Assembly (NCBI RefSeq): GCF_000800255.1
Contig: NZ_CP009747.1
Location: 4,960,001-5,024,000, forward strand
DNA: 64,000 nucleotides
From: Pseudomonas parafulva
GTDB taxonomy: Bacteria > Pseudomonadota > Gammaproteobacteria > Pseudomonadales > Pseudomonadaceae
Reading direction: 5' to 3'
Shown here: positions 52,376-63,441 of the stretch, in pieces
Layout of the letters: each line of letters starts with the position of its first letter
Numbering within the stretch: the first letter of the stretch is position 1
Made by a program: the position numbers and the translations under genes
Notes under the pieces: generated by a model
Seen by the model: the letters and a program-made list of their open reading frames with translations, nothing else
The model's database searches: none
Told to the model about the DNA's origin: nothing

Positions 52376-53482
52376 TCAGGGTTGGCGCAGGAACGCCAGC
52401 ACGGCAGCGTTTACCGCGTCGGCAGCCTCCATCTGCACCATGTGCCCGACACCCGGTAGCACCTGCGCCTGGGCGCTCAGCCCGTCGGCATGGGACGCTG
52501 GGATGATCGCGTCCTCGGCGCCCCAGACCAGCAGCGTCGGGTGCTCGGCGGTCACGCTGCGCAGGTCGTGCCGTTGCCGGTCGCCCTCGGCCAGCGCCGC
52601 CGCCAGTTGGCGCAAGGCGGCGTCCACGCCCTCCAGGCGCTTGAACTTGAGCATGTCCTCGAGCATTTGCCGAGTCACCTGCGTGGCGTCGGCGAACAGC
52701 TGGCTCATCGGTCCTTTCAGGGCATTGCGGCTGCCGGCCTCGATGAAGTCGTGCAGGTACCGGCCGTTGAGGGTTTCGCCCAGTGCGGCGCTGGCGACCA
52801 GGGTCAGGCTGGCCACTCGCTGCGGCGCCAGGCGCGCCGCATTCAGGCATACCGCGCCGCCCATGGAGTGGCCGGCCAGGTGGGCGCGGGCAATGCCCAG
52901 GTGATCGAGCAGGGCCAGCAGCGCCGCGCTCAGTTCGTCCAGGTCACCGCGCTGCAGGGCCTTGGCCGATTCGCCGTGGCCGGGCAGGTCGAGGGCGATC
53001 ACCCGCCGTTCGGCGGCCAGGGCCGGGTGGTTGAACAGCCAGTTGTTCAAGTCGCCGGCAAAGCCGTGCACCAGCACCAGCGGTGTGTCGCCTTCGCCCA
53101 GCTCGAACCAGCGCAGCAGGCGCCCACCGACCTCGGCCTTCTGCGGTAGCGGCCCCTGGGGCTGGTCGCTGCCGCCGTCGGCGACGAACTCGGCCTGGAA
53201 GCGCTGCACCACGGCGTCGATCTCGGCCTCGTCGGCTTCGCCCTCGACCACCACCGCCAGCAGCGCACCCACCGGCAGGGTTTCGTCGGGCTGGGCGACG
53301 CAGCGACGTAGCACGCCGGTGAATGGCGACTCGACGCTGCCGTTGATCTTGTCGGTCTCGACGTCCAGCACTTCCTCGCCGGCGTTGAGCGTGTCGCCTT
53401 CCTGCTTGAGCCAGGTATCGACCCGGCCTTCGCTCATCGACAGGCCCCACTTGGGCATGGTCAGGGTATGGATCTGGCTCAT
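52376..53482 (-). CDS. acoC: Acetoin dehydrogenase E2 (lipoyl domain plus alpha/beta hydrolase)
   Basis: This 368-residue AcoC has a lipoyl domain at the N-terminus (residues 1-80) with lipoylated Lys45 in DVETDKING. A linker follows, then an alpha/beta-hydrolase domain (about 125-368) with nucleophile Ser206 in GHSMGG. It replaces the usual E2 acyltransferase core, as known for Pseudomonas AcoC. It transfers the acetyl group from acetoin cleavage to CoA. The ATG overlaps the acoB stop by four bases. An imperfect hairpin follows the stop (GGCCTGG/CCAGGCC, 52322-52360). The 2,3-butanediol dehydrogenase gene that often follows is absent here; prmA comes next. Confidence 0.92.
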   Translation of the reverse strand: MSQIHTLTMPKWGLSMSEGRVDTWLKQEGDTLNAGEEVLDVETDKINGSVESPFTGVLRRCVAQPDETLPVGALLAVVVEGEADEAEIDAVVQRFQAEFVADGGSDQPQGPLPQKAEVGGRLLRWFELGEGDTPLVLVHGFAGDLNNWLFNHPALAAERRVIALDLPGHGESAKALQRGDLDELSAALLALLDHLGIARAHLAGHSMGGAVCLNAARLAPQRVASLTLVASAALGETLNGRYLHDFIEAGSRNALKGPMSQLFADATQVTRQMLEDMLKFKRLEGVDAALRQLAAALAEGDRQRHDLRSVTAEHPTLLVWGAEDAIIPASHADGLSAQAQVLPGVGHMVQMEAADAVNAAVLAFLRQP

Positions 53483-54501
53483 GCGGCATTCCTCGCAGCG
53501 TCGATCACTTTATGCACGGCCGCTTCGATCTTCGCCGCGTCCGGCAGGTAAAGGTCTTCCAGCGCGTCGGAGAACGGCACCGGCGTGTGCGGCGCGGTGA
53601 CCATCTCGATCGGGCCCTTGAGCGCGCAGAAGGCTTTCTGCGCCACCAGTGCGCTGATGTCGGTGGCCATCGAGCAGCGCGGGTTGGCTTCGTCGATCAC
53701 CACCAGTCGGCCGGTCTTCTCCACGCTCTCCAGAATGCTGTCCTCATCCAGCGGGCTGGTGGTGCGCAGGTCCAGCACTTCGCAGTCGATACCCTGGCGG
53801 GCCAGGTTGGCGGCGGCTTCCAGCGCGACGTGGACCATGCGCCCGTAGGTCACCAGGGTCACGTCGTCGCCGTCGCGCAGGTAGCTGGCCTCGCCGAACG
53901 GCACCGTGTACACCTCTTCCGGCACCTCGCCCTGCAGGCCATACAGCAGCTTGTGCTCGCAGAAGATCACCGGGTCGTTGTCGCGGATCGCCTGGATCAG
54001 CAGGCCCTTGGCGTCGTAGGGCGTGGCCGGGCACACCACTTTCAGGCCGGGGATGTGCGTCCACAGCGAGGTGAGCATCTGCGAGTGCTGGGCGGCGGCG
54101 CGCAGGCCCGCGCCGTACATGGTGCGCATCACCAGCGGGGTCACGGCCTTGCCGCCGAACATGTAGCGAAACTTGGCGGCCTGGTTGAGGATCTGGTCCA
54201 GGCAGCAGCCGGCGAAGTCGACGAACATCAGTTCGCAGACCGGGCGCAGCCCTTGGGTCGCGGCGCCGACCGCCGCGCCGACGTAGCCGATTTCCGAGAG
54301 CGGCGCATCCAGCACGCGGCCGGGAAACTGGTGGTACAGGCCCTTGGTCACGCCGAGCACGCCCCCCCAGGCGTCGTCCTCGCCGGGCGCACCGGCGCCG
54401 CCGGCCACGTCCTCGCCAATGATGAACACCGTGCTGTCGCGGCGCATTTCCTGAGCCAGGGCCTCATTGATGGCCTGCTGGTAGCTGATCTTTCTAGCCA
54501 T
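53479..54501 (-). CDS. acoB: Acetoin dehydrogenase E1 beta subunit
   Basis: This 340-residue transketolase-like beta chain contains ISYQQAINEALAQEMRRDSTVFIIGEDVAGGAG, GRVLDAPLSEIGYVGAAVGAATQGLRPVCELMFVDF, GAGLRAAAQHSQMLTSLWTHIPGLKVVCPATPYDAKGLL and VIDEANPRCS. It forms the alpha2beta2 TPP enzyme with AcoA, cleaving acetoin to acetaldehyde and an acetyl unit. It is third gene of the acoXABC operon, with a 31-base gap from acoA. Confidence 0.94.
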   Translation of the reverse strand: MARKISYQQAINEALAQEMRRDSTVFIIGEDVAGGAGAPGEDDAWGGVLGVTKGLYHQFPGRVLDAPLSEIGYVGAAVGAATQGLRPVCELMFVDFAGCCLDQILNQAAKFRYMFGGKAVTPLVMRTMYGAGLRAAAQHSQMLTSLWTHIPGLKVVCPATPYDAKGLLIQAIRDNDPVIFCEHKLLYGLQGEVPEEVYTVPFGEASYLRDGDDVTLVTYGRMVHVALEAAANLARQGIDCEVLDLRTTSPLDEDSILESVEKTGRLVVIDEANPRCSMATDISALVAQKAFCALKGPIEMVTAPHTPVPFSDALEDLYLPDAAKIEAAVHKVIDAARNAA

Positions 54502-54532
54502 GGTGATTCTCCTTGTCGTTCTTCGGGTCGGC

Positions 54533-55510
54533 TCAGGGATAGGCGACGTAGACGTCGGTGAGCAGGTCGGCCGGTTGTGGCTTGGGGTCGGCCTTGGCGC
54601 GGAGTACGGCCTCCTCGATCAGGTCGGCGACGCGGGCGTCGATGGCGTCGAGCTGGGCGGCGTCGAGCAGGCCGGCGCGGGTGGTCTTGTCGCGGAACTG
54701 CAGCAGGCAGTCGCGCTGCTCGCGCAGGTTCTTCACCTCGTCCGGGGCACGGTAGGTCTGGGCGTCGCCCTCGAAGTGACCGTAGTAGCGGCTGAGCTTG
54801 ACCTCGATCAGCGACGGCCCTTGCCCGGCGCGGGCGCGCGCGATGGCGGCAGCGGCGGCTTCGTAGACGGCGAAGAAGTCGAAGCCGTCGATGGTCACTC
54901 CGGGCATGCCGAACCCGGCGGCGCGGTCGGCGATGTGGTCGCAGGCCACCGACCAGGTGGACGCAGTGGCTTCGGCGTAGCCGTTGTTCTCGGCGACGAA
55001 GATGCACGGCAGGTTCATGATCGAGGCCAGGTTCATCGCCTCGAACACCGCACCTTCGTTGGAGGCGCCGTCGCCGAAGAAGGCCACCGCCACGTCGTCG
55101 CGGCCCTTGAGCTTGGCCGCCAGCGCCGCACCGGCCACCAAGGGTGCGCCAGCCCCGACGATGCCGTTGGCGCCGAGCATGCCCTTGCCCAGGTCGGCGA
55201 TGTGCATCGAGCCACCCTTGCCGCCGCACACGCCGGTGCGCTTACCGTAGATCTCGGCCATCATGCCGTGCACATCGACGCCCTTGGCGATGCAATGGCC
55301 GTGGCCGCGGTGGGTGGACGCGATGCAGTCGCTGTCGCGCAGGTGCGCCATGACCCCGGCTGCCGACGCTTCCTCGCCGGCATACAGGTGGACGAAACCG
55401 GGGATCTCGCCAGTGGCGAACTCCACGTGCAGGCGTTCCTCGAAGGCGCGGATGGTGCGCATCACTTCATAGGCATGCAGCAATTGCGCTGAACTGAGCT
55501 CAGTGGACAT
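54533..55510 (-). CDS. acoA: Acetoin dehydrogenase E1 alpha subunit
   Basis: This 325-residue TPP-dependent alpha chain has YEVMRTIRAFEERLHVEFATGEIPGFVHLYAGEEASAAGVMAHL at the N-terminus. The TPP/Mg motif GDGASNEGAVFEAMNLASIMNLPCIFVAENN follows (GDG, 27 residues, NN), then SRYYGHFEGDAQTYR. The ATG at 55510 has GGAG nine bases upstream; the long frame beyond it is the shadow of acoX. It lies 23 bases after acoX. Confidence 0.94.
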   Translation of the reverse strand: MSTELSSAQLLHAYEVMRTIRAFEERLHVEFATGEIPGFVHLYAGEEASAAGVMAHLRDSDCIASTHRGHGHCIAKGVDVHGMMAEIYGKRTGVCGGKGGSMHIADLGKGMLGANGIVGAGAPLVAGAALAAKLKGRDDVAVAFFGDGASNEGAVFEAMNLASIMNLPCIFVAENNGYAEATASTWSVACDHIADRAAGFGMPGVTIDGFDFFAVYEAAAAAIARARAGQGPSLIEVKLSRYYGHFEGDAQTYRAPDEVKNLREQRDCLLQFRDKTTRAGLLDAAQLDAIDARVADLIEEAVLRAKADPKPQPADLLTDVYVAYP

Positions 55511-55533
55511 GTTGTTGTTCTCCAGGGGTTGTC

Positions 55534-56589
55534 TCAACACGGGGTTGCAGGGTGCAGTCGGTGGCCGTGGGTCACGGCCAGCAGGCGATGACGGGCGGCG
55601 TGGGCGAGCACGGCCTCGACCTCGACGGTCAACGGGCCGTGCAGGTCGAGGGTGATGGTCGGGGTGTCGTGGGCGGCGAATTCGATCTCGCGCTCGCCGT
55701 CGAGCGCCAGGGTGCCGGCACGCAGGTGCGGACGCTGCGGGGTGTCCGGGCTCAGCGTGCCGCTGGCGCTGATGCCGCAGCCTTGCAGCAGGCCAGGGGC
55801 CAGCGGCACGATCAGCGCCTGCTCGGCACCGGGGCTCAGGCGCACCCAACTGCCCAGCGGCGCCTCGCGGCTCACCGGCTGCCACAACCCGCACAGGGCC
55901 GACAAACCGATGGCGTGGGGCTCGGCGAAGCAGGCGAAGATTTCGTCGAGATCCTCGCGCCGGCTGAGGGCGCGGGCGCCGACGAAACGCTGGGGCGAGA
56001 CCGCCACTTCGACCAGCGCCCATTCGCACAGGCCCTGCTCGGGCACCTTCACCAGCAGTCGCTTGTTGCGCCGCAGCGCCAGGCTGGCGGGCACCCGACC
56101 CGTAGCCACCAGCCCGGCAGCGAGTCCGGCGCTGGTGGCTTCGCGCAGTTGTGGGAAGGCGTTGTTGGTGCCGGTGGACAAGGTCAGCAACGGGATGTCG
56201 CCCACGTGCGCCGCCACCGCCTTGTGGGTACCGTCGCCGCCCAGCACGGCGATCAGGTCCACGCCGCGCTCGCGCATGCGGCGGGCGGCCAGGTGGGTGT
56301 CGGCGACGGTCTGGGTCAGGGGCAGGTCGAGGATTTCCACGGCCGGCCAGTGCTGCAGACTCGCCCCCGGCCCTTGGCTGGCCTTGAGTACGGCAGCGGC
56401 GATCCCGGTCATGTCGCTGGGTAGTAGCACCTTGGCCACGCCCGTGGCGCCGAAGGCCGCGAGCAGGCGCTGGATGGCCGAGGCCTTGTCGGTGCTCGAG
56501 TGCAGCCCGGCGCTGCTGGTCAGGCGCCGCAAGTCGCGACCGGAGGCCGGGTTGGCGATGATTCCGAGGGTGGGGCCGGGCTGCGTCAT
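55534..56589 (-). CDS. acoX: AcoX, ATP-NAD kinase-like protein of the acetoin operon
   Basis: This 351-residue protein has an NAD-kinase-type fold: LGIIANPASGRDLRRLTSSAG at the start, LIAVLGGDGTHKAVAAHVGDIPLLTLSTGTNNAFP (GGDGT and GTNN motifs), and a beta-rich C-terminal half. It is regularly the first gene of acetoin operons, and its exact role is unproved. The ATG at 56589 follows GAGGTG; an upstream ATG at 56601 has none. It is preceded by the sigma-54 promoter at 56631-56645. Confidence 0.9.
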   Translation of the reverse strand: MTQPGPTLGIIANPASGRDLRRLTSSAGLHSSTDKASAIQRLLAAFGATGVAKVLLPSDMTGIAAAVLKASQGPGASLQHWPAVEILDLPLTQTVADTHLAARRMRERGVDLIAVLGGDGTHKAVAAHVGDIPLLTLSTGTNNAFPQLREATSAGLAAGLVATGRVPASLALRRNKRLLVKVPEQGLCEWALVEVAVSPQRFVGARALSRREDLDEIFACFAEPHAIGLSALCGLWQPVSREAPLGSWVRLSPGAEQALIVPLAPGLLQGCGISASGTLSPDTPQRPHLRAGTLALDGEREIEFAAHDTPTITLDLHGPLTVEVEAVLAHAARHRLLAVTHGHRLHPATPC

Positions 56590-56630
56590 GGCGCACCTCA
56601 TCTTGTTGTTATGCCTTGCCCGGAGCAGGA

Positions 56631-56645
56631 GCAAGCGCGGTGCCA
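56631..56645 (-). promoter_or_regulatory. Sigma-54 promoter of acoXABC
   Basis: On the minus strand TGGCAC-N5-TTGC is a perfect -24/-12 match, 42-56 bases before the acoX ATG. AcoR, encoded divergently, is the expected activator. Confidence 0.87.
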
Positions 56646-56722
56646 GCTCTTGGGTTTGGTGCTGAGAGGGCTGTAATAGAGCACTCTGGGCAGAGTTCGA
56701 CGGAGCGCGCCCGGGACTTCGC

Positions 56723-56782
56723 TGAGACGCGGCGTGTCGCTTGGCTCACCCGCGGCGGGGGTTGCTGAGACGCGGCGTCTCA
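56723..56782. promoter_or_regulatory. Two enhancer-like repeats (probable AcoR sites)
   Basis: A perfect 17-base dyad TGAGACGCGGCGTCTCA lies at 56766-56782. A close copy, TGAGACGCGGCGTGTCG, lies at 56723-56739, 43 bases (about four helical turns) away. They are about 90-140 bases upstream of the sigma-54 promoter, as expected for binding of an enhancer activator. The same sites could adjust acoR transcription. Confidence 0.75.
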
Positions 56783-56874
56783 CGCCTGCCGATAATCAGT
56801 CGAGGCTTGTCGATGCCTGCCGGCAAGCGCTTAATGGCCGCACAACGACAAGAACCACAGGAACCGGAGGCCTC

Positions 56875-58728
<1,854 letters not shown>

Positions 58729-58756
58729 GCGCCCCGCCGACGACCGAGCGCCCATG

Positions 58757-58983
58757 AAAAACCCCGGAACGCGTCCGTAATGCTGTTCACTTAAAGAATG
58801 CTGGGTCCGCTTCGCGGCCCTTTCGCGGCACAAGGCCGCTCCCACAAAGTCCGCGCAAACCCTGAAACATGGGGCTGTACGGACCCTGTGGGAGCGGCCT
58901 TGCGCCGCGATGGGCTGCGCAGCAGCCCTAATTCCAGCAATACAGATATTAAGTGAACAGCATTACGGAACGCGTCCGGGGTT
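58757..58983. terminator. acoR/accC convergent terminator, split by a miniature element
   Basis: The left half-stem AACCCCGGA is at 58760-58768 and the right half-stem TCCGGGGTT at 58975-58983. Without the insert they would form a 9-bp hairpin with loop ACGCG, and a run of five T's on the minus strand, a good rho-independent terminator for accC. The two arms are now about 200 bases apart. Confidence 0.78.
58778..58965. mobile_element. 188-bp IS4-type MITE carrying a REP pair
   Basis: Terminal inverted repeats TAATGCTGTTCACTTAA (17 bases, perfect) bound the element. It is flanked by a perfect 13-base direct repeat CGGAACGCGTCCG at 58765-58777 and 58966-58978. IS4 itself ends in TAATGCC...AGTTAA and makes 11-13 base duplications, so the ends and duplication length fit a non-autonomous IS4-group element. 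Inside is an inverted REP pair (GGCACAAGGCCGCTCCCACA and its partner). No coding sequence. Confidence 0.82.
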
Positions 58984-59005
58984 CGGGTCCATCACGCTAA
59001 CGCGA

Positions 59006-60361
59006 TCACTCCTGGTTGGCCAGTTTGTGCTCGAGGTAGTGGATGTTCACGCCGCCTTTGCAGAACCCTTCATCGCGCACCAGGTCGCGGTGCAGCGGGA
59101 TGTTGGTCTTGATGCCATCGACGACGATTTCGTCCAGGGCATTGCGCATACGGGCCATGGCCTCGTCGCGGTCCTTGCCCCAGGTGATCAGCTTGCCGAT
59201 CAGCGAGTCGTAGTTCGGCGGGACCGAATAGCCGCTGTACAGGTGCGAATCGACACGTACGCCATTGCCACCTGGTGCGTGGAAGTGCTTCACCGTGCCT
59301 GGGCTCGGGATGAACTTCTTCGGGTCTTCGGCGTTGATCCGGCATTCCAGCGAATGGCCGTGGACCACGATATCTTCCTGGCGGAACGACAGCTTGTTGC
59401 CTGCGGCGATGCTGAGCATCTCCTTGACGATGTCGACACCGGTGACCATTTCCGAGACCGGGTGCTCGACCTGGACGCGGGTGTTCATCTCGATGAAGTA
59501 GAAGCGGCCGTTCTCGTACAGGAACTCGAAAGTACCTGCACCGCGGTAGCCGATCTCGATGCACGCGTCCACGCAGCGCTTGAACACTTCCTGGCGGGCT
59601 TTCTCGTCGATGCCTGGAGCTGGCGCTTCTTCCAGTACCTTCTGGTGACGGCGCTGCAGCGAGCAGTCACGGTCGCCCAGGTGGATCGCGTTGCCTTGGC
59701 CGTCGGACAGGACCTGGACTTCCACGTGGCGCGGGTTGGTCAGGAACTTTTCCAGGTACACCATCGGGTTGCCGAAGGCTGCACCGGCTTCGGTACGGGT
59801 GAGCTTGGCCGAGGCAATCAGGTCCTCTTCCTTGTGCACCACGCGCATGCCGCGACCACCGCCGCCGCCAGCGGCCTTGATGATCACCGGATAGCCGACT
59901 TCACGGGCGATGGCCAGTGCGGTCTCTTCGTCTTCCGGCAGCGGGCCGTCGGAGCCCGGCACGGTAGGCACGCCGGTCTTGATCATGGCGTCCTTGGCCG
60001 ACACCTTGTCGCCCATCAGGCGAATGGTGTCGGCCTTGGGGCCGATGAAGGCGAACCCGGATTTTTCCACCTGTTCGGCGAAATCGGCGTTTTCAGCCAG
60101 GAAGCCGTAGCCCGGGTGGATCGCCGTGGCGCCGGTGACTTCGGCGGCCGCGATGATCGCCGGAATATGCAGGTAGGAATCCTTGGACGATGCAGGGCCG
60201 ATGCAGACCGACTCGTCTGCCAGGCCCAGGTGCATCAGTTCACGGTCGGCGGTGGAGTGCACCGCGACGGTCTTGATGCCCAGCTCTTTGCAGGCACGCA
60301 GGATCCGCAGGGCAATTTCCCCACGGTTGGCGATCAGGACTTTTTCGAGCTTCCCAGACAT
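59006..60361 (-). CDS. accC: Biotin carboxylase of acetyl-CoA carboxylase
   Basis: This 451-residue ATP-grasp enzyme contains [49 protein letters not shown], the glycine-rich ATP loop [38 protein letters not shown] and [12 protein letters not shown]. It carboxylates the biotin on AccB. The ATG at 60361 follows GGAGAG and is 17 bases after accB. The operon is aroQ-accB-accC. Confidence 0.96.
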   Translation of the reverse strand: MSGKLEKVLIANRGEIALRILRACKELGIKTVAVHSTADRELMHLGLADESVCIGPASSKDSYLHIPAIIAAAEVTGATAIHPGYGFLAENADFAEQVEKSGFAFIGPKADTIRLMGDKVSAKDAMIKTGVPTVPGSDGPLPEDEETALAIAREVGYPVIIKAAGGGGGRGMRVVHKEEDLIASAKLTRTEAGAAFGNPMVYLEKFLTNPRHVEVQVLSDGQGNAIHLGDRDCSLQRRHQKVLEEAPAPGIDEKARQEVFKRCVDACIEIGYRGAGTFEFLYENGRFYFIEMNTRVQVEHPVSEMVTGVDIVKEMLSIAAGNKLSFRQEDIVVHGHSLECRINAEDPKKFIPSPGTVKHFHAPGGNGVRVDSHLYSGYSVPPNYDSLIGKLITWGKDRDEAMARMRNALDEIVVDGIKTNIPLHRDLVRDEGFCKGGVNIHYLEHKLANQE

Positions 60362-60378
60362 CGTTGGCTCTCCGCGAT

Positions 60379-60834
60379 TCAAACGACGGTGAACAGCGGC
60401 TGGTCGAACTCAACCGGCTGGCCGTCTTCTACCAGGATGGCGTCGATGACACCGCCGATTTCGGCTTCGATGTGGTTCATCATCTTCATGGCTTCGACGA
60501 TGCACAGGGTGTCGCCTTTCTTCACCGACTGGCCCACTTCAGCGAAGTTCGGCGAGGTCGGCGATGGCTTGCGGTAGAAGGTGCCGACCATCGGCGAGCG
60601 GACCACGGTGCCTTTGAGGGCAGGCGCTGCGGCTTCGGCGGCCGGTGCAGCGGCAGGGGCAGGTGCGGCAACCGGTGCGGCCATCGGCGCTGGCGCGGCG
60701 AAGTACTGGGCGCCGGCAGGGGTTTTGCTGTTACGGCTGATGCGAACGGACTCTTCGCCTTCCTTGATCTCCAGTTCGTCGATGCCGGACTCTTCCAGCA
60801 GTTCGATCAGCTTTTTGACTTTACGGATATCCAT
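60379..60834 (-). CDS. accB: Biotin carboxyl carrier protein
   Basis: This 151-residue BCCP has an N-terminal helical part ([32 protein letters not shown]), an Ala/Pro-rich linker (about 45-75) and the biotinyl domain. The target lysine sits in [13 protein letters not shown]. It carries carboxybiotin between AccC and the carboxyltransferase AccAD for fatty-acid synthesis. Confidence 0.96.
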   Translation of the reverse strand: MDIRKVKKLIELLEESGIDELEIKEGEESVRISRNSKTPAGAQYFAAPAPMAAPVAAPAPAAAPAAEAAAPALKGTVVRSPMVGTFYRKPSPTSPNFAEVGQSVKKGDTLCIVEAMKMMNHIEAEIGGVIDAILVEDGQPVEFDQPLFTVV

Positions 60835-60941
60835 TAATCAGCAACTCCCAGGATTCGGTCGGGGACTTAAAATGTGAAAACGTGTCGAAAACGTTTCTTC
60901 GTAGTGCTTTCAGGGCCAGGTCCATCGACCTGAACCGCGTG

Positions 60942-61397
60942 TCATCGGGGCTGTGCGTTGGCAGCCAGGTGTTCCAGGGCCGACTCCAGGGCCAGGCGGT
61001 AGCCGCTGGCGCCCAGGCCGCAAATCACGCCTACAGCCACGTCGGAGAAGTAGGAGTGGTGACGGAACGGTTCACGCTTGTGCACGTTGGAGAGGTGCAC
61101 TTCGATGAATGGGATGCTCACTGCGAGCAATGCGTCACGTAATGCGACGCTGGTGTGGGTGAACGCTGCCGGATTGATCAGGATGAAATCCACGCCTTCC
61201 TGGCGCGCCGCATGGATGCGGTCGATCAGCTCGTATTCGGCATTGCTCTGCAAGTACTGCAGATGGTGGCCGGCGGCGCGTGCGCGCTGCTCGAGGTCCT
61301 GGTTGATCTGGGCGAGGGTGACAGCGCCGTAGACGCCTGGCTCGCGGGTGCCGAGCAGGTTCAGGTTAGGGCCGTGCAGCACCAGTAGGGTGGCCAT
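60942..61397 (-). CDS. aroQ: Type II 3-dehydroquinate dehydratase
   Basis: This 151-residue enzyme has [20 protein letters not shown] with the catalytic Tyr, then [55 protein letters not shown] (catalytic His region) and [10 protein letters not shown]. It is a cytoplasmic dodecamer of the shikimate path. The ATG at 61397 follows AAGGAA. It is first gene of the aroQ-accB-accC set. Confidence 0.96.
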   Translation of the reverse strand: MATLLVLHGPNLNLLGTREPGVYGAVTLAQINQDLEQRARAAGHHLQYLQSNAEYELIDRIHAARQEGVDFILINPAAFTHTSVALRDALLAVSIPFIEVHLSNVHKREPFRHHSYFSDVAVGVICGLGASGYRLALESALEHLAANAQPR

Positions 61398-61574
61398 CTG
61401 CGTATTCCTTGGTTTTGTAGGGCAATTCGACATAGCGCGGCGACTATGCCGCAAGTCGGTGGCAGTGTCCAGTTCCCCGCAATAGCCAGCACGTTGACCG
61501 AGGTTCGGGCAAAGTATGTGACTGCGAGCCTGGGTTTGGTCACTTTCGTGGGATAAAAACGCCGCTGTGGGACG

Positions 61575-63338
61575 TTATAGCCCCAACTTGCCGCGCACGC
61601 GCGTCAGAATCGTCGCAAATTCCTCGGCATTCACCTCGCCGATCACCCGATCAGTGGTCATTTCGCCGCCGTTCGCGGCAAAGAACAGCATCGCCGGTGG
61701 GCCGAACAGTCGGTAGCGGTCGAGCAGGCTGCGCTGTTCGGCGCTGCTGGCCGTTATATCGAAGCGCAGCCGTTTGAAGCCGGACAGCATCGGCTGGACC
61801 TGGGCGGCGCCGAGCACGTCCTTCTCGATCACTTTGCAACTGATGCACCAGTCGGCGTACCAGTCCAGCAGCACCGGCTGGCCGGCCGCTTTGGCCTGGG
61901 CCAGGGCCGCGTCCAGCGCGGCGGGGGTGGTGAGGGTCTGCCAGGCATCGGCCTGCTCAGGCGCCGCCGAGGCGGCAGACGCGGGCGGCGGCAGCGGCCG
62001 CAGTGGGTCGCCTTGACCGGCCAATGCGCCGTACCAGCAGGCCAGGGCGTAGACCAGGCACAGCAGGCCGAGCAACTGAGCCAGGCGCTGGCGCGGCGAC
62101 TTGACCACGAACTCCAGCGCGCCGAGAAACAGTGCCACGCCAGCGGCCAGCAGGCCGACCAGCAGCAGCGTCAGCGGCCCGGGCAGCACGCGGCTGAGCA
62201 GGCCGATGGCCACGCCCAGCAACAGCACGCCGATGACGTTCTTCACGCTGTTCAGCCATGGCCCGCTCCTGGGCAGCCAGGCCGCGCCGCCGGTCGCCAC
62301 CAGCAGCAGCGGTGCGCCCATGCCCAGGCCCAGGGCAAACAGTTTCAGGGCGCCGCCGACGGCATCGCCGCTGGCGCTGATGTACAGCAGAGCGCCCGCC
62401 AACGGCGCCGACACGCAGGGCGAGACCAGCAGGCTGGAGAGCACCCCGAGCACCGCAGCGCCCAGCAGTGATCCGCCGCGCGTGCCGCGTGCCACCCGGT
62501 CCAGGCGCTGGCTCAGGGCGTGCGGCAACTTGAGTTCGAACAGACCGAACATGGCCAGGGCGAACACCGCGAAAAACAACGCAAAGGGCACCAGCACCCA
62601 GGCCGATTGCAGGCGTGCTTGCAGGTTCAGGCTGGCGCCGAACAGCCCCATCAACGCGCCGAGTCCGGCGAAGCTGGCGGCCATCGGCAGCACGTAGGCC
62701 AGCGACAGGCTCAAGCCGCGCCAACCGCCCACCTGGCCGCGCAGCACCACGCCGGACAGAATCGGCAGCATCGGCAGCACGCAGGGGGTGAAAGTCAGGC
62801 CGAGGCCGGCGAGGAAGAACAGTAGCAGCGCCTGCCAATCGAGCCGTTCGGTGGCACTGGCGGCGTTCGCAGCGCCCTCTCCCGGAATGCTCAGGCGCGC
62901 GGTTTCCGGGGGATAGCACAGGCCTTTGTCGGCGCAGCCTTGATAACCCACCAGCAAGGTGAAGGCGCGTGGGTCGGTGCGCGGCACTTCGATGTCGACG
63001 ATGCCGTGGTACACCTCGACGTCGCCGAAGAACTCGTCGTGCTTGGCTTCGCCCTGGGGAATGCGTGGGCTGCCCAGGGCGATGTCGCCTGGCTCGCTGC
63101 GCACCTGGAAGCGGTGACGATAGAGGTAGTAGCCCTCGGTGGCGACGAAGCGCAACTTGATCGACTGCGCATCGGCCTGGAGCAGTTCCAGCTTGAAGGC
63201 TTCGTGGACCGGCAGGAAGTCGGCGCTGTTGGACAGCGAGGCGGCGCCCAGGGTGGCGCTGGGGCGGTTGTCGAGCAGGCCCGAGGCGAAGCTGGGGCCG
63301 GCCAGCAGCAGGAACAGCAGGAAAAACAAGCGGCGCAT
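61575..63338 (-). CDS. dsbD: Thiol:disulfide interchange protein DsbD
   Basis: This 587-residue protein starts with a signal peptide (MRRLFFLLFLLLAGPSFASG). A periplasmic alpha domain follows with its Cys pair in GYQGCADKGLCYPPE, then a central domain of about eight spans with the redox Cys in TFTPCVLPM and LVSPCVSAPL. The C-terminal thioredoxin domain carries WCISCK (Cys498, Cys501). It moves electrons from cytoplasmic thioredoxin to periplasmic DsbC/CcmG. The first Met of the signal is used. P. aeruginosa has the same dsbD-aroQ-accBC order (PA4845-4848). Confidence 0.94.
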   Translation of the reverse strand: MRRLFFLLFLLLAGPSFASGLLDNRPSATLGAASLSNSADFLPVHEAFKLELLQADAQSIKLRFVATEGYYLYRHRFQVRSEPGDIALGSPRIPQGEAKHDEFFGDVEVYHGIVDIEVPRTDPRAFTLLVGYQGCADKGLCYPPETARLSIPGEGAANAASATERLDWQALLLFFLAGLGLTFTPCVLPMLPILSGVVLRGQVGGWRGLSLSLAYVLPMAASFAGLGALMGLFGASLNLQARLQSAWVLVPFALFFAVFALAMFGLFELKLPHALSQRLDRVARGTRGGSLLGAAVLGVLSSLLVSPCVSAPLAGALLYISASGDAVGGALKLFALGLGMGAPLLLVATGGAAWLPRSGPWLNSVKNVIGVLLLGVAIGLLSRVLPGPLTLLLVGLLAAGVALFLGALEFVVKSPRQRLAQLLGLLCLVYALACWYGALAGQGDPLRPLPPPASAASAAPEQADAWQTLTTPAALDAALAQAKAAGQPVLLDWYADWCISCKVIEKDVLGAAQVQPMLSGFKRLRFDITASSAEQRSLLDRYRLFGPPAMLFFAANGGEMTTDRVIGEVNAEEFATILTRVRGKLGL

Positions 63339-63441
63339 GGCGGACTCGCGAGGTGGAACGTGGCCGGCATGATAGCGGAGTTGGCAGCGGCTGGGGGCGA
63401 TCGGGCTGGGCGCGGCGGCGAAGCGCCGCACCCCAGAGCGC

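Noticed and set aside
54533..56596. 687-codon frame covering acoA and acoX
   Set aside because: The N-terminal half is acoX in a shadow frame; acoA starts at 55510 with a proper ribosome site.
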